This document shows positions 42,779 to 52,027 of a stretch of 64,000 nt of DNA, one piece after another. The translations under genes and the position numbers were made by a program. Source of the stretch: Streptomyces thinghirensis. GTDB lineage: Bacteria; Actinomycetota; Actinomycetia; Streptomycetales; Streptomycetaceae. Each line of letters begins with the position of its first letter. The stretch's first letter is position 1. The notes below the pieces were generated by a model. That model ran no database searches. It was not told where the DNA came from and saw only the letters and a list, made by a program, of their open reading frames with translations. The DNA lies in assembly GCA_021502835.1 (NCBI GenBank), contig JAKFGP010000015.1, positions 88,863 through 152,862 of the forward strand. Reading direction: 5' to 3'.

Positions 42779-42815
42779 ACGCTTCCTTCAGAAATTTGTG
42801 AAGTTAAGGAAGCGT
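42779..42815. promoter_or_regulatory. Operator-like inverted repeat between ABC genes and GbsR/MarR gene
   Basis: ACGCTTCCTT (42779-42788) and AAGGAAGCGT (42806-42815) are exact reverse complements. An inner CTTCA/TGAAG pair adds symmetry. It sits in the 73-base divergent intergenic region and covers both expected promoters, as expected for local autoregulation. Confidence 0.7.
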
Positions 42816-42839
42816 CAGGATGTGAGGGATGATCGAAGG

Positions 42840-43356
42840 ATGAGGGAAGCAGCGGAGTCGGCGGAATCGACGGGACGGGGTCGTGACCCCGAGGCGGTGT
42901 CGAAGTTCGTGGAGGGCTTCGCCGCCCAGCTCGTCGAGGCCGGGATGCAGCGGATGCCGGCCCGGGTCTTCGCCGCGCTGCTGGCCTCCGACCCGGGATC
43001 GCTGACCTCGGCCGAACTCGGCGAACAGCTCCAGGTCAGCCCAGCCGCCGTCTCCGGGGCCGTGCGCTACCTCTCCCAGCAGCACATGGTCTCGCGCGAG
43101 CGCGAACCCGGCTCACGCCGGGAGCGGTACCGGGTGCACAGTGACCAGTGGTACGAGGCCCTCACCAACCGCGAGACGATCCTCAAGCGGTGGGAGAGCG
43201 CGCTGAGCGAGGGCGTCGCCAGCCTCGGTGCCGAGACCCCCGGCGGGTCGCCGCATGGCCGAGACGCTGGCGTTCTTCGAGTTCCTCGACGGGGAACTCG
43301 CCGCGATGATGGAGCGCTGGCGCGTGCACCGCGAGAAGACCTTCGGGCACCGCTGA
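42840..43356 (+). CDS. GbsR/MarR-family regulator of the ABC exporter (one frameshift)
   Basis: About 172 residues. The winged helix-turn-helix is MQRMPARVFAALLASDPGSL then TSAELGEQLQVSPAAVSGAV and RYLSQQHMVSREREPGSRRE. The dimer helices are YEALTNRETILKRWESALSE and, after a break near 43253, MAETLAFFEFLDGELAAMME. The C-terminus is REKTFGHR. The start is ATG 42840. It is divergent from the ABC exporter, which it probably represses through the site at 42779. The stop codon lies inside the first unit of a minisatellite. Confidence 0.88.
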
Positions 43357-43618
43357 CGCGAGCGCACCGACACGAGGGCGCCGGCACGAGGGCGCCGAGG
43401 TGAGGGCATCGGCACGAGGGCGCCGAGGTGAGGGCGCCGACGCGAGGCCGCTGACGCGAGCGCACCGACACGAGGGCACCGGCACGAGGGCGCCGACGCG
43501 AGGCCGCTGACGCGAGCGCACCGACACGAGGGCACCGGCACAAGGGCACCGACGCGAGGCCGCTGACGCGAGGGCGCAGGCACGAGGGCACCGACACGCG
43601 AGCTCCGACACGACGGCA
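43350..43618. repeat. 14-bp minisatellite, about 19 copies, starting at a stop codon
   Basis: Tandem 14-mers with consensus GCRCCGRCACGAGG and a variant CCGCTGACGCGAGC. The latter recurs every 56 bp at 43448, 43504 and 43560, giving a four-unit higher-order repeat. The first copy of the variant, at 43350, contains the last codon and TGA of the GbsR/MarR gene. The unit is not a multiple of three, so all frames stay mostly open without being coding. Confidence 0.93.
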
Positions 43619-43697
43619 CCTCGGCCCCGGCCGGGCGGCCCGGCGGACCGGTGCCGACACAGTCGCCGTGCGGCGGACCCGGCCGCCCGCACGCCGT

Positions 43698-44574
43698 TCA
43701 CCGCGTCGGCAGCGTCAGCCCCCACGCCCCCTCCCGCACCGTCCAGGTCCGCGTCCCCACCGGCCCCGACACCACCGCGTCGGCCCGGTACCGGAAGTGC
43801 GCCCCCGACACGGTCACCGTCCGTCCGCTCGCCGTCAGCGGCGACGCCTCCGCGCCCACCGACAGCGGCCGCACCTCCACCACGGCCACTCCGCCGGCGC
43901 CCGGCATCACCGAGACCCCCTCGACCGGCTGGTCCAGGTCCACCAGCGTCACCCCGTCGACCTCCACCCGCAGCCGCGCCGTACCGGCCGCACCCAGCGC
44001 CGCCGTGACCCGGGCCGGCCGCGAGGACGCCAGCGTCCGGTACGAGGGACCGACACGTCCGCAGCCACGGGTGGGCCGGCGCTCCCGGCCCCACGTCCGT
44101 GCCCTCGGGGGCGGTGACCGGCGGAATCCCCACGGCCCCCAGGACCACCCCGTCACTGTCGTCGACGAGCAGGTCGAGGCGGCGTTCCGTGCCGTCCAGC
44201 ACCGCCCGCGCCGCCGCCACCGCGCCCGACGGCAGCCCGAGCGCCCGGGTGAGGCCCAGTACCGGCCCCACCGGCACCACCGACAGCGAGCAGCCGGCCA
44301 GCTCCCGCTGCCGGTGCAGCAGGCCCACGGCCCGCAGCAGCGCGCGGTCGTCGCCGACCACGACGGGCCGCCGTGAACCCCTTCGCCGCAGCGCCCGGGC
44401 GAATTCCTCCGGATCGTCCGGCAGACACACCTTCGTACTCGCCGCACCCGCGCTGAGCACGTCTTTCGCGATCCGGACGGACTCTCCGTCCGCCCGCCGG
44501 GCGACCGGATCGATGACCACCAGAAGCTGATCGGGCGTCGCGGAAGACCGCGCGGAAGTCGCCACCTCGGCCAT
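43698..44574 (-). CDS. Diacylglycerol kinase-like protein (one frameshift)
   Basis: About 291 residues beginning MAEVATSARSSATPDQLLVV. It resembles the NAD/diacylglycerol-kinase fold: IDPVARRADGESVRIAKDVL, VVVGDDRALLRAVGLLHRQR where the family GGDGT loop is expected, and VPVGPVLGLTRALGLP. A C-terminal beta-rich part follows (VTLVDLDQPVEGVSVMPGAG, VVEVRPLSVGAEASPLTASG). The usual GGDGT is replaced by GDDRA, so catalysis is uncertain. A break lies near 44065. It is divergent from purA. Confidence 0.7.
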
Positions 44575-44607
44575 GCCTCGCTTCCTCGGGTAGCATCTTT
44601 GTGCAAG

Positions 44608-44636
44608 AGCCCCTTGCGCCTTTGCGCCAGGGGGCT
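44608..44636. other. Two-part hairpin in the DAGK-like/purA divergent region
   Basis: AGCCCCT and AGGGGGCT pair around an inner GCGC-CTTT-GCGC hairpin, followed by TCGTCTATT. It would lie in a purA leader about 125 bases before the start codon, or in the leader of the divergent gene. It may be a terminator or attenuator-like structure. Confidence 0.45.
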
Positions 44637-44761
44637 TCGTCTATTCCGGGGGCATCCGGTCCGACGGTTGGCGGCCAACGACGGTCGCGGTGTACGTGGC
44701 GGAAACCCACCGCGTACGCCCTCGACCATGGACATGCCCCGCCCGGAAGGGGTGTACGCGC

Positions 44762-46045
44762 GTGCCCGCACTTGTGCTGCTCGGTGCTCAGTGGGGTGAC
44801 GAAGGCAAGGGAAAGGCGACGGACCTGCTCGGTGGTTCCGTCGACTATGTGGTGCGCTACCAGGGCGGCAACAACGCCGGCCACACGGTAGTCGTGGGCG
44901 ATCAGAAGTACGCCCTCCACCTGCTCCCTTCCGGAATCCTGTCTCCCGGCTGTACGCCGGTCATCGGTAACGGTGTCGTTGTCGACCCGTCGGTCCTGTT
45001 CTCCGAGCTGAGCGGGCTGAACGAGCGCGGCGTCGACACGTCCAAGCTCCTGATCAGCGGAAACGCGCACATCATCACGCCGTACAACGTGACCGTCGAT
45101 AAGGTGACGGAACGCTTCCTCGGCAAGCGCAAGATCGGCACCACCGGTCGCGGCATCGGCCCGACCTACGCCGACAAGATCAACCGTGTGGGCATCCGCG
45201 TCCAGGACCTCTACGACGAGTCGATCCTCACGCAGAAGGTCGAGGCGGCGCTCGACGCCAAGAACCAGATGCTCACCAAGCTCTACAACCGCCGTGCGAT
45301 CGCCACGGGCCAGGTCGTCGAGGAGCTGCTGGGCTACGCGGACAAGCTCGCGCCGTACGTCGCCGACACCGTCCTGGTCCTGAACCAGGCCCTCGACGAC
45401 GACAAGGTGGTCCTCTTCGAGGGCGGCCAGGGCACGCTGCTGGACATCGACCACGGCACGTACCCTTCGTCACCTCGTCGAACCCGACCAGCGGGCGGCG
45501 CCTGCACCGGCGCCGGCGTGGGCCCGACGAAGATCAGCCGGGTCATCGGCATCCTGAAGGCGTACACGACCCGCGTCGGCGCCGGTCCCTTCCCGACCGA
45601 GCTGTTCGACGAGGACGGCGAGGCGCTGCGCCGCATCGGCGGCGAGCGCGGTGTGACGACCGGCCGTGACCGCCGCTGCGGCTGGTTCGACGCGGTGATC
45701 GCCCGTTACGCCACCCGCGTCAACGGCCTCACGGACTTCTTCCTCACCAAGCTCGACGTCCTCACCGGCTGGGAGCAGATCCCGGTCTGCGTGGCCTACG
45801 AGATCGACGGCAAGCGCGTCGAGGAGCTGCCGTACTCGCAGTCCGACTTCCACCACGCGAAGCCGGTCTACGAGATGCTGCCGGGCTGGAGCGAGGACAT
45901 CAGCAAGGCGAAGACCTTCGCCGAGCTGCCGAAGAACGCGCAGGCGTACGTCAAGGCGCTGGAGGAGATGTCCGGCGCCCCGATCTCCGCGATCGGCGTG
46001 GGCCCGGGCCGGGACGAGACGATCGAGATCAACTCGTTCCTGTAG
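44762..46045 (+). CDS. purA: Adenylosuccinate synthetase
   Basis: GTP-dependent ligase of IMP and aspartate, the first step of AMP synthesis, 427 residues. Landmarks are the P-loop [114 protein letters not shown] and [15 protein letters not shown]. The start is GTG 44762 with GGAAGGGG upstream. Around 45465-45500 two compensating indels turn the expected [11 protein letters not shown] into [12 protein letters not shown] without closing the frame. Confidence 0.97.
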   Translation: MPALVLLGAQWGDEGKGKATDLLGGSVDYVVRYQGGNNAGHTVVVGDQKYALHLLPSGILSPGCTPVIGNGVVVDPSVLFSELSGLNERGVDTSKLLISGNAHIITPYNVTVDKVTERFLGKRKIGTTGRGIGPTYADKINRVGIRVQDLYDESILTQKVEAALDAKNQMLTKLYNRRAIATGQVVEELLGYADKLAPYVADTVLVLNQALDDDKVVLFEGGQGTLLDIDHGTYPSSPRRTRPAGGACTGAGVGPTKISRVIGILKAYTTRVGAGPFPTELFDEDGEALRRIGGERGVTTGRDRRCGWFDAVIARYATRVNGLTDFFLTKLDVLTGWEQIPVCVAYEIDGKRVEELPYSQSDFHHAKPVYEMLPGWSEDISKAKTFAELPKNAQAYVKALEEMSGAPISAIGVGPGRDETIEINSFL

Positions 46046-46060
46046 AACCGAAGGCTGACA

Positions 46061-46098
46061 CCGACGGCCGGGACCCCGCACGGGGCCCCGGCCGTCGG
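46061..46098 (+). terminator. Terminator after purA
   Basis: CCGACGGCCGGG and CCCGGCCGTCGG form a perfect 12-bp outer stem, with a CCCCG/CGGGG inner stem and a two-base loop. Confidence 0.9.
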
Positions 46099-46168
46099 CG
46101 TTCGGCCGGCGGATACGCTGACCGGTGACAGCAGTGGACGGAACGGACAGCGCGGAGCGGATCGGAAC

Positions 46169-46664
46169 ATGCGGAAGCCCACCACCCGGATGTGGATCTG
46201 GCTGACCGTCGCCGTCGTGGCCGTCGCCGGTGGCCTCCTCTACGTCGACAGCCACCGCGTCTCCGCCGCCCCGCACGCCGCCGACGCCAAGTGCGACGAG
46301 GTGGTCTCCCGCCTTCCGGACGACATACCCGGCGCCGCGCGCGACTGGGCCCTCGGCGACGGCGTCGCCTCCCGGGGCGGCCAGAAGGCGGTGTTCCGCT
46401 GCGGCGCCGAGGAACTGCCGCCGAACATCAACCTCTGCGTCACGGCCGACGGCGTCGACTGGGTCCTGGACGAGGAGAGGCTCAAGAGCGACGGCGTGAG
46501 CGTCCTGCGGACGTATGGCCGCTCACCGGCCGTCGAGGTCACGTACTCCCGGTCCGCGCGCGAGGAAGTGGGCGGCATCCTCGCCGCGCTGGACCCGGCC
46601 GTGAAGTGGATCCCGCAGGAGCGGGAAGTGCGTCGGTTCGGAGGACGCCGACGTCCTCGGCTAG
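46169..46664 (+). CDS. DUF3515 family membrane-anchored protein (one frameshift)
   Basis: About 165 residues. An N-terminal anchor or signal (WIWLTVAVVAVAGGLLYVD) is followed by an extracytoplasmic domain with two conserved cysteines: DAKCDEVVSRLPDDIPGAAR, AVFRCGAEELPPNINLCVTA, DGVDWVLDEERL and RTYGRSPAVEVTYSR. A break near 46623 restores KCVGSEDADVLG and stop TAG 46664. The family is actinobacterial and of unknown role, often linked to the cell envelope. Confidence 0.82.
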
Positions 46665-46719
46665 CCGTTCGGCCCCCTCTGCCGGGCGTCGGCGCGGAGC
46701 CTGGTGTCGGATCGGGGGC

Positions 46720-46935
46720 ATGACCGACCGTGAGAGCGGGGGCATGACCGGCCGTGACCACGCCGCTTCCTGTCAGGGCCCGTACGGTGGCGAGACCGAC
46801 CCCGGGGGCTGCGGTGACCCGGCCCGCTTCGAGGTCGCCCGGCATCTGCGGGCGCCGCTGCGGGTGTGCCCGGTACATCTTGGGCCGTCCCTGCTGCTGG
46901 CGGACGGGGTGCTGTGGCCGCCGGGGATCTCCTGA
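46720..46935 (+). CDS. Small hypothetical protein with three cysteines
   Basis: 71 residues from ATG 46720 (GGGGG just upstream). It has TGRDHAASCQGPYGGETDPG, GCGDPARFEVARHLRAPLR and VCPVHLGPSLLLADGVLWPP. Codon bias is typical of the organism. The spaced cysteines and one His could bind a metal. No family is recognised. It lies between the DUF3515 and sigma-factor genes, same strand. Confidence 0.6.
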   Translation: MTDRESGGMTGRDHAASCQGPYGGETDPGGCGDPARFEVARHLRAPLRVCPVHLGPSLLLADGVLWPPGIS

Positions 46936-47023
46936 TCCGCGAGGACGCGGGCCGCCGTAGTGGTTCACTTGGGTGACTCGGCCGGATCGGACCGGTCCCG
47001 AGGACGGGGAAGGAAGCCGTACG

Positions 47024-47922
47024 GTGCCTGGACGATCCGACGCGATGGCGGAGCGCTTCGAGCTGACCGCCCCCGGCTGCGGGCGGTCGCCTACCGGATC
47101 CTCGGCTCCCCTCGGCGAGGCCGACGACGCTCTCCAGGACGCGTGGCTGCGCGCCGACCGTGCGGACACCTCCGGGGTGGAGAACCCGTCCGGCTGGCTC
47201 ACCACGGTCGTGGCCCGGGTCTGCCTGAACATGCTCCGCGCCCGGGACACGCGCCGTGAGGAGTCCTTGGACGACGGGACGGACCGTGGACCGGCCGCCG
47301 TCGCCCCGGTGTCAGGCGGGCCCGCCGCCGACCCGGCCGAGGAGGCGCTGCTCGCCGACGAGGTCGGCGTCGCGCTGCTGATCGTCCTGGACACCCTGGG
47401 ACCGGCCGAGCGGCTCGCGTTCGTCCTGCACGACATGTTCGACGTGCCCTTCGACGACATCGCCGCGATGCTCGACAAGACGTCCGCGGCCACCCGCCAG
47501 CTGGCCAGCCGCGCCCGCCGCCGGGTCAGGGGCGTGCCCGCGCCCGATGCCGACCTGCCCCGCAGGCGCCGCGCGGTCGACGCGTATCTGGCGGCCAGCG
47601 CGCGGCGGCGACTTCGACGCGCTGGTCTCCCTGCTCCACCCGGACGTCGTCCTGCGCGCCGACGCGGCGGTCGTTCCGACGCCCGAGCCCATCGCCGTCG
47701 CCGGCGTGGAGCAGGTGGCCAGGGGCGCGATGGCCTCGATGGGCCGGGGCCAGGTCCGCAGGTGTCGTCCTGGTCGACGGCCGGGTGGGCATGGCGATGG
47801 CCGAGCACGGCCGGCTGCGCGTGGTGCTCCGCTTCGCCTTCGCGGACGACGGTCTCATCACCGGCATCGATGTGATCGCGGAGCCGAACCAGCTGAACAA
47901 TCTGGTCATTTCCAGCGCATAA
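47024..47922 (+). CDS. ECF sigma factor with SnoaL-like C-terminal domain (ECF41 type), frameshifted
   Basis: About 298 residues. Sigma region 2 is AVAYRILGSLGEADDALQDA then WLRADRADTSGVENPSGWLT and TVVARVCLNMLRARDTRREE. Region 4 is LDTLGPAERLAFVLHDMFDV and PFDDIAAMLDKTSAATRQLA. The C-terminal SnoaL/NTF2-like extension has FDALVSLLHPDVVLRADAAV, VEQVARGAMASMGR and FADDGLITGIDVIAEPNQLN. ECF41 factors carry such an extension, which modulates their activity without a classical anti-sigma factor. The GTG at 47024 follows GGAAGGA. Breaks lie near 47085, 47110, 47607, 47765 and 47915. Confidence 0.88.
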
Positions 47923-47965
47923 GCTGAGGCTGTACACGTCGCGTCGACAGAAGAAGGTGAGTGCG

Positions 47966-48255
47966 ATGCGCGTGCTGCTCAAGGCTACGCTGGACACGGA
48001 GAAGTCGAACGAACTCGTCCGCAGCGGCAAGATGACGGACCTGATGCGGGAGACCCTCGACCACATCAAGCCGGAGGCCGCCTACTTCGGCGTCCTCGGC
48101 GGTCGGCGGACGGCCCTGCTGGTCCTCGACATGCAGGACAGCTCGGAGATGCCCCGGCTCGGTGAGCCTTTCCTCACGGAGATGAACGCCGAGGTCGAGG
48201 TCTGCCCGATCATGAACGGCGAGGACCTCGCGAGGGCCCTTCCCAGCTGCGCTGA
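47966..48255 (+). CDS. Conserved small hypothetical protein (one frameshift at end)
   Basis: About 96 residues from ATG 47966, with GGTGA upstream: MRVLLKATLDTEKSNELVRS, HIKPEAAYFGVLGGRRTALL, VLDMQDSSEMPRLGEPFLTE and MNAEVEVCPIMNGEDLARAL. It looks like a ferredoxin-fold (dimeric alpha-beta barrel-like) small protein of the kind fused or linked to monooxygenases and sensors. A missing T near 48241 would give the ending SQLR and stop 48255. As written the frame runs to 48274. Confidence 0.7.
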
Positions 48256-48266
48256 CCGGCACCGGG

Positions 48267-48907
48267 TCAGCTGAAGACGATCATCGAACCCTGCGCCAGG
48301 CTCCGCGTGGTTGCCGCGTGCAGGCCCAGCCACATGGCGCTTGCGGGCGAAGGGGCTGGAGTCGTACGGCGCGGGCACGGCCGGCTCCTCCAGCTCCGTC
48401 GGGGGAGCGGCGGCCGCGGGGGTGCCGGGGGTTGGCCGGATCGATGCCCAGGGCCGGGGCGACGGCCTCCAGTTCCCGCAGGAGAGTGTGCGAGGAGCCC
48501 AACGGGCCGCCACCAGTGAGGAGTTCGTCGCTGGAGAGCGGGTGCGGGAAGTCGACGGGGATGTAGGCGCCCGCGTGGTCGTAGTGCCAGACCAGGTGCG
48601 ACTGCTGGGTCGTCGTCTCGAACATCTCCAGCAACTGCTCGTAGTCGCCGCCGAGTTCGTCCACCGGCGTCACCGGCAGCCCGCACACCTGGAGCAGGTG
48701 CGCCCGGCGCAGGAAGTGCAGCGCGTCGTAGTCGAAACCGGCCACCGGGGCGACCTCGCCGGAGAGTCCCGGCATGTACTGGTACACCGGCACCGGCGGC
48801 AGCCCCGCCCTCGGCCAGCACCTTGTCGTACTGCGCGAGTTCCTCGGCGAACGGGTTGTCCGGCGTGCGGTACAAGACGTCGACGAGCGGTACCAGCTAC
48901 AGGTCAC
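48267..48907 (-). CDS. Conserved hypothetical protein (frameshifted)
   Basis: About 214 residues, reconstructed from GTG 48907 as TC-LVPLVDVLYRTPDNPFAE, ELAQYDKVLAEGG, VPVYQYMPGLSGEVAPVAGF, DYDALHFLRRAHLLQVCGLP, VTPVDELGGDYEQLLEMFET, QQSHLVWHYDHAGAYIPVDF, GSSHTLLRELEAVAPALGID, and finally AATTRSLAQGSMIVFS. A Pro/Ala linker precedes the C-terminus. Breaks lie near 48895, 48805, 48430 and 48340. Strong codon bias shows it is real. I do not recognise a functional family. Confidence 0.7.
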
Positions 48908-49046
48908 AGGCCAAAAGAGGGCTCCTCACACAGCACGGCGATCAAGCAATGATGGTCAGGCTCGGTGGTCAGGAAGCGTAGTCGGTGCGCGTTGCGTGCA
49001 GTTCCCATACCCATCTGGCGCCGGACCACGACACGCGGGACGTTGG

Positions 49047-49744
49047 TCATCGCCGGGCGAGCCGCTCGATGAGGGCGAGGGAGTGGGTGTTGTACGCCTC
49101 GACGAGCGACCGCGCCCCGCGGCGTCGCGGCGGGCGAGGGCGTCGACCAGTTCGGTGTGCCCGGACCACAGCGCGCCGCGCAGGTCACTGAGCCGGCGCA
49201 GGTGCTGCACCGTGCACACCCAACTCCGCACGCGCAGCCGGTGCAGGAAGTCGGAGAGGTAGGGGTTGCCGAACAGGACGGCCAGCTCGCGCCAGTACCG
49301 CAGGTCGTAGCCGATGAGGATGGTCAGGTCGCCGGCCGCGGCGGCGCGCTAGTGCTCCTCGCCAGCGCCGGCGGACCCCGGCGAGGGCGGCGGCGATCCG
49401 CGGGTCGTGGGGTCCGGGCCGCGCGCGGTCGTCGACGAGGACGAGGAACATCCCGTCGGTGACGAGGCTGCGGGCCTCGATCATGCCCCGGAAGTCGTCG
49501 ACCGAGTACTCGTGCACGCGGAAGCCGCGATGGTGGTCGGCGTCGAGGAGCCCTGCGCGGAGAGGTCGACCAGGGCCTCGCGCACCGGCGTCGCGGAGAC
49601 CCCGTACTGCTCGGCGATCTCCTTGACCGTGAATTCCTGCCCCGGCTGGAGCCGCCCGGCCAGCACCTCGTCGCGGAGCGCGTCGGCGATCTGCTGCCGA
49701 AGGGTGCTGCGGGTGACGGCACCGGTGCCGCTGGGGCCGGGCAT
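49047..49744 (-). CDS. GntR-family (FadR/FCD) transcriptional regulator (frameshifted)
   Basis: About 230 residues. The winged helix-turn-helix is QQIADALRDEVLAGRLQPGQ then EFTVKEIAEQYGVSATPVRE and ALVDLSAQG. The FCD helical ligand domain has FRVHEYSVDDFRGMIEARSL, GDLTILIGYDLRYWRELAVL and HRLRVRSWVCTVQHLRRLSD, then SGHTELVDALARRDA and YNTHSLALIERLAR. Breaks lie near 49545, 49370, 49350 and 49120. It lies 130 bases downstream of the class III aminotransferase on the same strand and probably regulates it (inference). Confidence 0.86.
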
Positions 49745-49874
49745 GGTCGGGCGGTCTCCTTGTCGCGGGCGGGGGAGGGGCGTACTGCACACATGTCTCA
49801 CCGTGTACGAGCACGCCACCTTACGCGCTCGGATCCCTTTTCTGCCCGTATGCGGGCAGGGCCCCGCTCGGGCC

Positions 49875-51239
49875 TTACTGGGTGTACTCGTCCGCCACGG
49901 ACAGTGCCGTGTCCAGGGTTGCCAGGCCTCCTTCAGCTCCGCCTCGGAGACGTTGCACGGCGGCACGACGTGGGGTGCGGTTCATGTTCACGAACGGCCA
50001 CACGCCGTGGGCCTTGGCGGAGGCGGCGAACGCGGACATCGGCGTGGCCGCCCGCCCGGTCGCGTTGTACGGCACCAGCGGCTCCCGGGTCTCCCGGTTC
50101 TTCACCAGCCTCCAGCGCCCAGAACATGCCGACGCCGCGCACGTCGCCCACGCTCGGGTGGCGCTCGGCCAGCCTCCGCAGCGCGGGCTCGACGACCTCG
50201 GCGCCGAGCCGGGCGGCGTGCTCGACGATGCCCTCCTCCTCCATCACGTCGATGGTGGCGACGGCGGCGGCGCAGGCCAGCGGATGCCCGGAGTAGGTCA
50301 GCCCGCCGGGGTAGGGCCGCTCGGCGAAGGTCTCCGCGATCTTCCCGGAGATCGCGACGCCGCCCAGCGGCACGTAGCTCGAGTTCACGCCCTTGGCGAA
50401 CGTCATCAGGTCGGGCACGACGTCGTAGAGGTCCGCCGCGAACCACGTACCGGTCCGCCCGAAGCCGGCCATGACCTCGTCGAGCACGAAGACGATCCCG
50501 TACTTGTCGCAGATCTCGCGGACTCCCGGCCAGGTAACTGGCCGGCGGGATCATGATCCCCGCCGTGCCCGGGATCGTCTCCAGGATGATCGCGGCGACG
50601 GTTCCAGGTCCCTCGAAGGCGATCGTCGTCTCCAGGGTGCTCCAGCGCCCGCGCGCACTCCTGCTCCTCGGTCTCGGCGTAGAAGCGCGAGCGGTAGAGG
50701 AACGGCGCCCAGAAGTGCATCGACACCGGCCGAGCCTGTCGTCCGAGGCCCAGCGGCGCGGGTCACCGGTGAGGTTGATCGCCCGCTGGGTGCCGCCGTG
50801 GTCTGAGCGGTACGCCGACAGCACCTTCGACTGCCCGGCGTGCAGCCGCGCCATGCGCACGGCGTGCTCCACGGCGTCCGCGCCGCCGTTGGTGAAGAAG
50901 ATCTTGTCCAGGTCGCTGGGCGTCCGCTCGGCGATCAGCCGCGCGGCCTCCCGAGCGCGCCTCGACGGCGAACGCGGGCGCCGACAAGCCGTCATCTTCG
51001 CCGCCTGCTCCCGAATCGCGGCGACGACCTTGGGGTGCTGGTAGCCGATGTTCGTGTAGACGAGTTCGTTGGCGAGGTCGAGGTAGCGCTTGCCTTCGTA
51101 GTCCCAGAAGCAGAGACCCCTCGGCGCCGGCGACGGCGAGCGGGTCGATGAGCTCCTGTGCGGACCAGGAGTGGAAGACGTGAGCGCGGTCCGCGGCCTT
51201 CACGGCGGCGCCGGCCTGGGGATTGGGCTGAGGGGTCAT
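49875..51239 (-). CDS. Class III PLP-dependent aminotransferase (frameshifted)
   Basis: About 455 residues of the omega-amino-acid/beta-alanine-pyruvate type. Landmarks are ADRAHVFHSWSAQELIDPLA, GLCFWDYEGKRYLDLANELV, SDLDKIFFTNGGADAVEHAV, RSDHGGTQRAINLTGDPRRW, GPGTVAAIILETIPGTAGIM, VFVLDEVMAGFGRTGTWFAA and the PLP-lysine segment TFAKGVNSSYVPLGGVAIS. LTYSGHPLACAAAVATIDVM and VADEYTQ close it. Breaks lie near 51120, 50990, 50745, 50640, 50525, 50110 and 49960. The amino donor is unassigned. The adjacent GntR gene suggests catabolic regulation. Confidence 0.9.
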
Positions 51240-51363
51240 GCGGCCGAGGGTAGATGTCCGCGATGCGGAAACGGAATCGGCGTCCTGTCTGCGGTCGGGG
51301 GCTTTCCACGACAGGCCGTCGACCGCTGCGCACGCCCCACTTCATTGACAGCATGTTGTCGTC

Positions 51364-51381
51364 ATGACAGTCTTCTGTCAT
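51364..51381 (+). promoter_or_regulatory. Operator-like inverted repeat upstream of DJ-1/MarR pair
   Basis: ATGACAG-TCTT-CTGTCAT is a perfect 7-bp inverted repeat with a four-base centre, 29 bases before the DJ-1-like start. It is a likely binding site for the MarR protein encoded two genes along. Confidence 0.6.
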
Positions 51382-51409
51382 AAGGATCCGCGCAACCGCT
51401 GGAGGAGTC

Positions 51410-52027
51410 ATGAACGGCACCGCGAACGGCACCCGCAAGCCCGTCCATCTCGCCGTGTACGACACCCTGGCCGACTGGGAGACCGGTCACGCGACGGCCC
51501 ACCTGGCCCGTGCCGGGTACCAGGGTCCGCACCGTCGGCCCCATCACCGCGCTCCGTCACGAGCATCGGCGGCCTGCGCGTCCAGCCCGACCTGGCCCTG
51601 GCCGGCGTACGCCCCGAGGACAGCCCTGCCGGTCGCTCCCGGGTGCCGACCCTCTGGGACACCACGACGACCTCGCCCTTCGCCCGCACCGCCCGTGCCT
51701 TCCTGACGCCGGCGTGCCGGTCGCCGCCATCTGCGGTGCTACCGCCGGACTGGCCCGCGAGGGCCTGCTCGACGACCGCGCGCGCCCAGCGCCGTCTCCT
51801 TCTACCTGGCGGCGACCGGCTACGCGGGCGGCGAGCGGTGTGTGGAGGCCGACGCGGTCACCGACCGTGCCTGATCACCGCCGGCCCCACCGAGCCGGTC
51901 GCCTTCGCCCGCGAGATCCTCGGCCTGCTCGGGGCATACGAGGCGAGGTGCTGGACGCCTGTACCGGCTGTTCCACGACTCCGACCCGGAGGCGTACGCC
52001 GTACTGGAGAAGGCGGGCGCCGCGTGA
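51410..52027 (+). CDS. DJ-1/PfpI family protein (frameshifted)
   Basis: About 205 residues from ATG 51410 after GGAGGAG. It has VHLAVYDTLADWETGHATAH, LARAGYQVRTVGPIT, VTSIGGLRVQPDLALAGVRP, a LPGADLWDT-like segment, the nucleophile elbow VPVAAICGATAGLAREGLLD with the Cys, and FAREILGLLGAYEGEVLDAW. Breaks lie near 51525, 51555, 51640, 51705, 51785, 51870 and 51945. DJ-1-type proteins act in glyoxal or oxidative stress defence or as thiol-sensing partners. The GTGA overlap with the MarR gene implies coupling. Confidence 0.82.

Noticed and set aside
43067..43660. Long minus-strand Arg/Ser/Pro-rich frames over the 14-bp array
   Set aside because: The same repeat artefact, overlapping the real GbsR/MarR gene.
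48904..49050. 48-residue minus-strand frame between the GntR gene and the conserved hypothetical gene
   Set aside because: It starts with an ATGA overlap, but codon use is poor for this genome (several A/T-ending codons) and no similarity is recognised.
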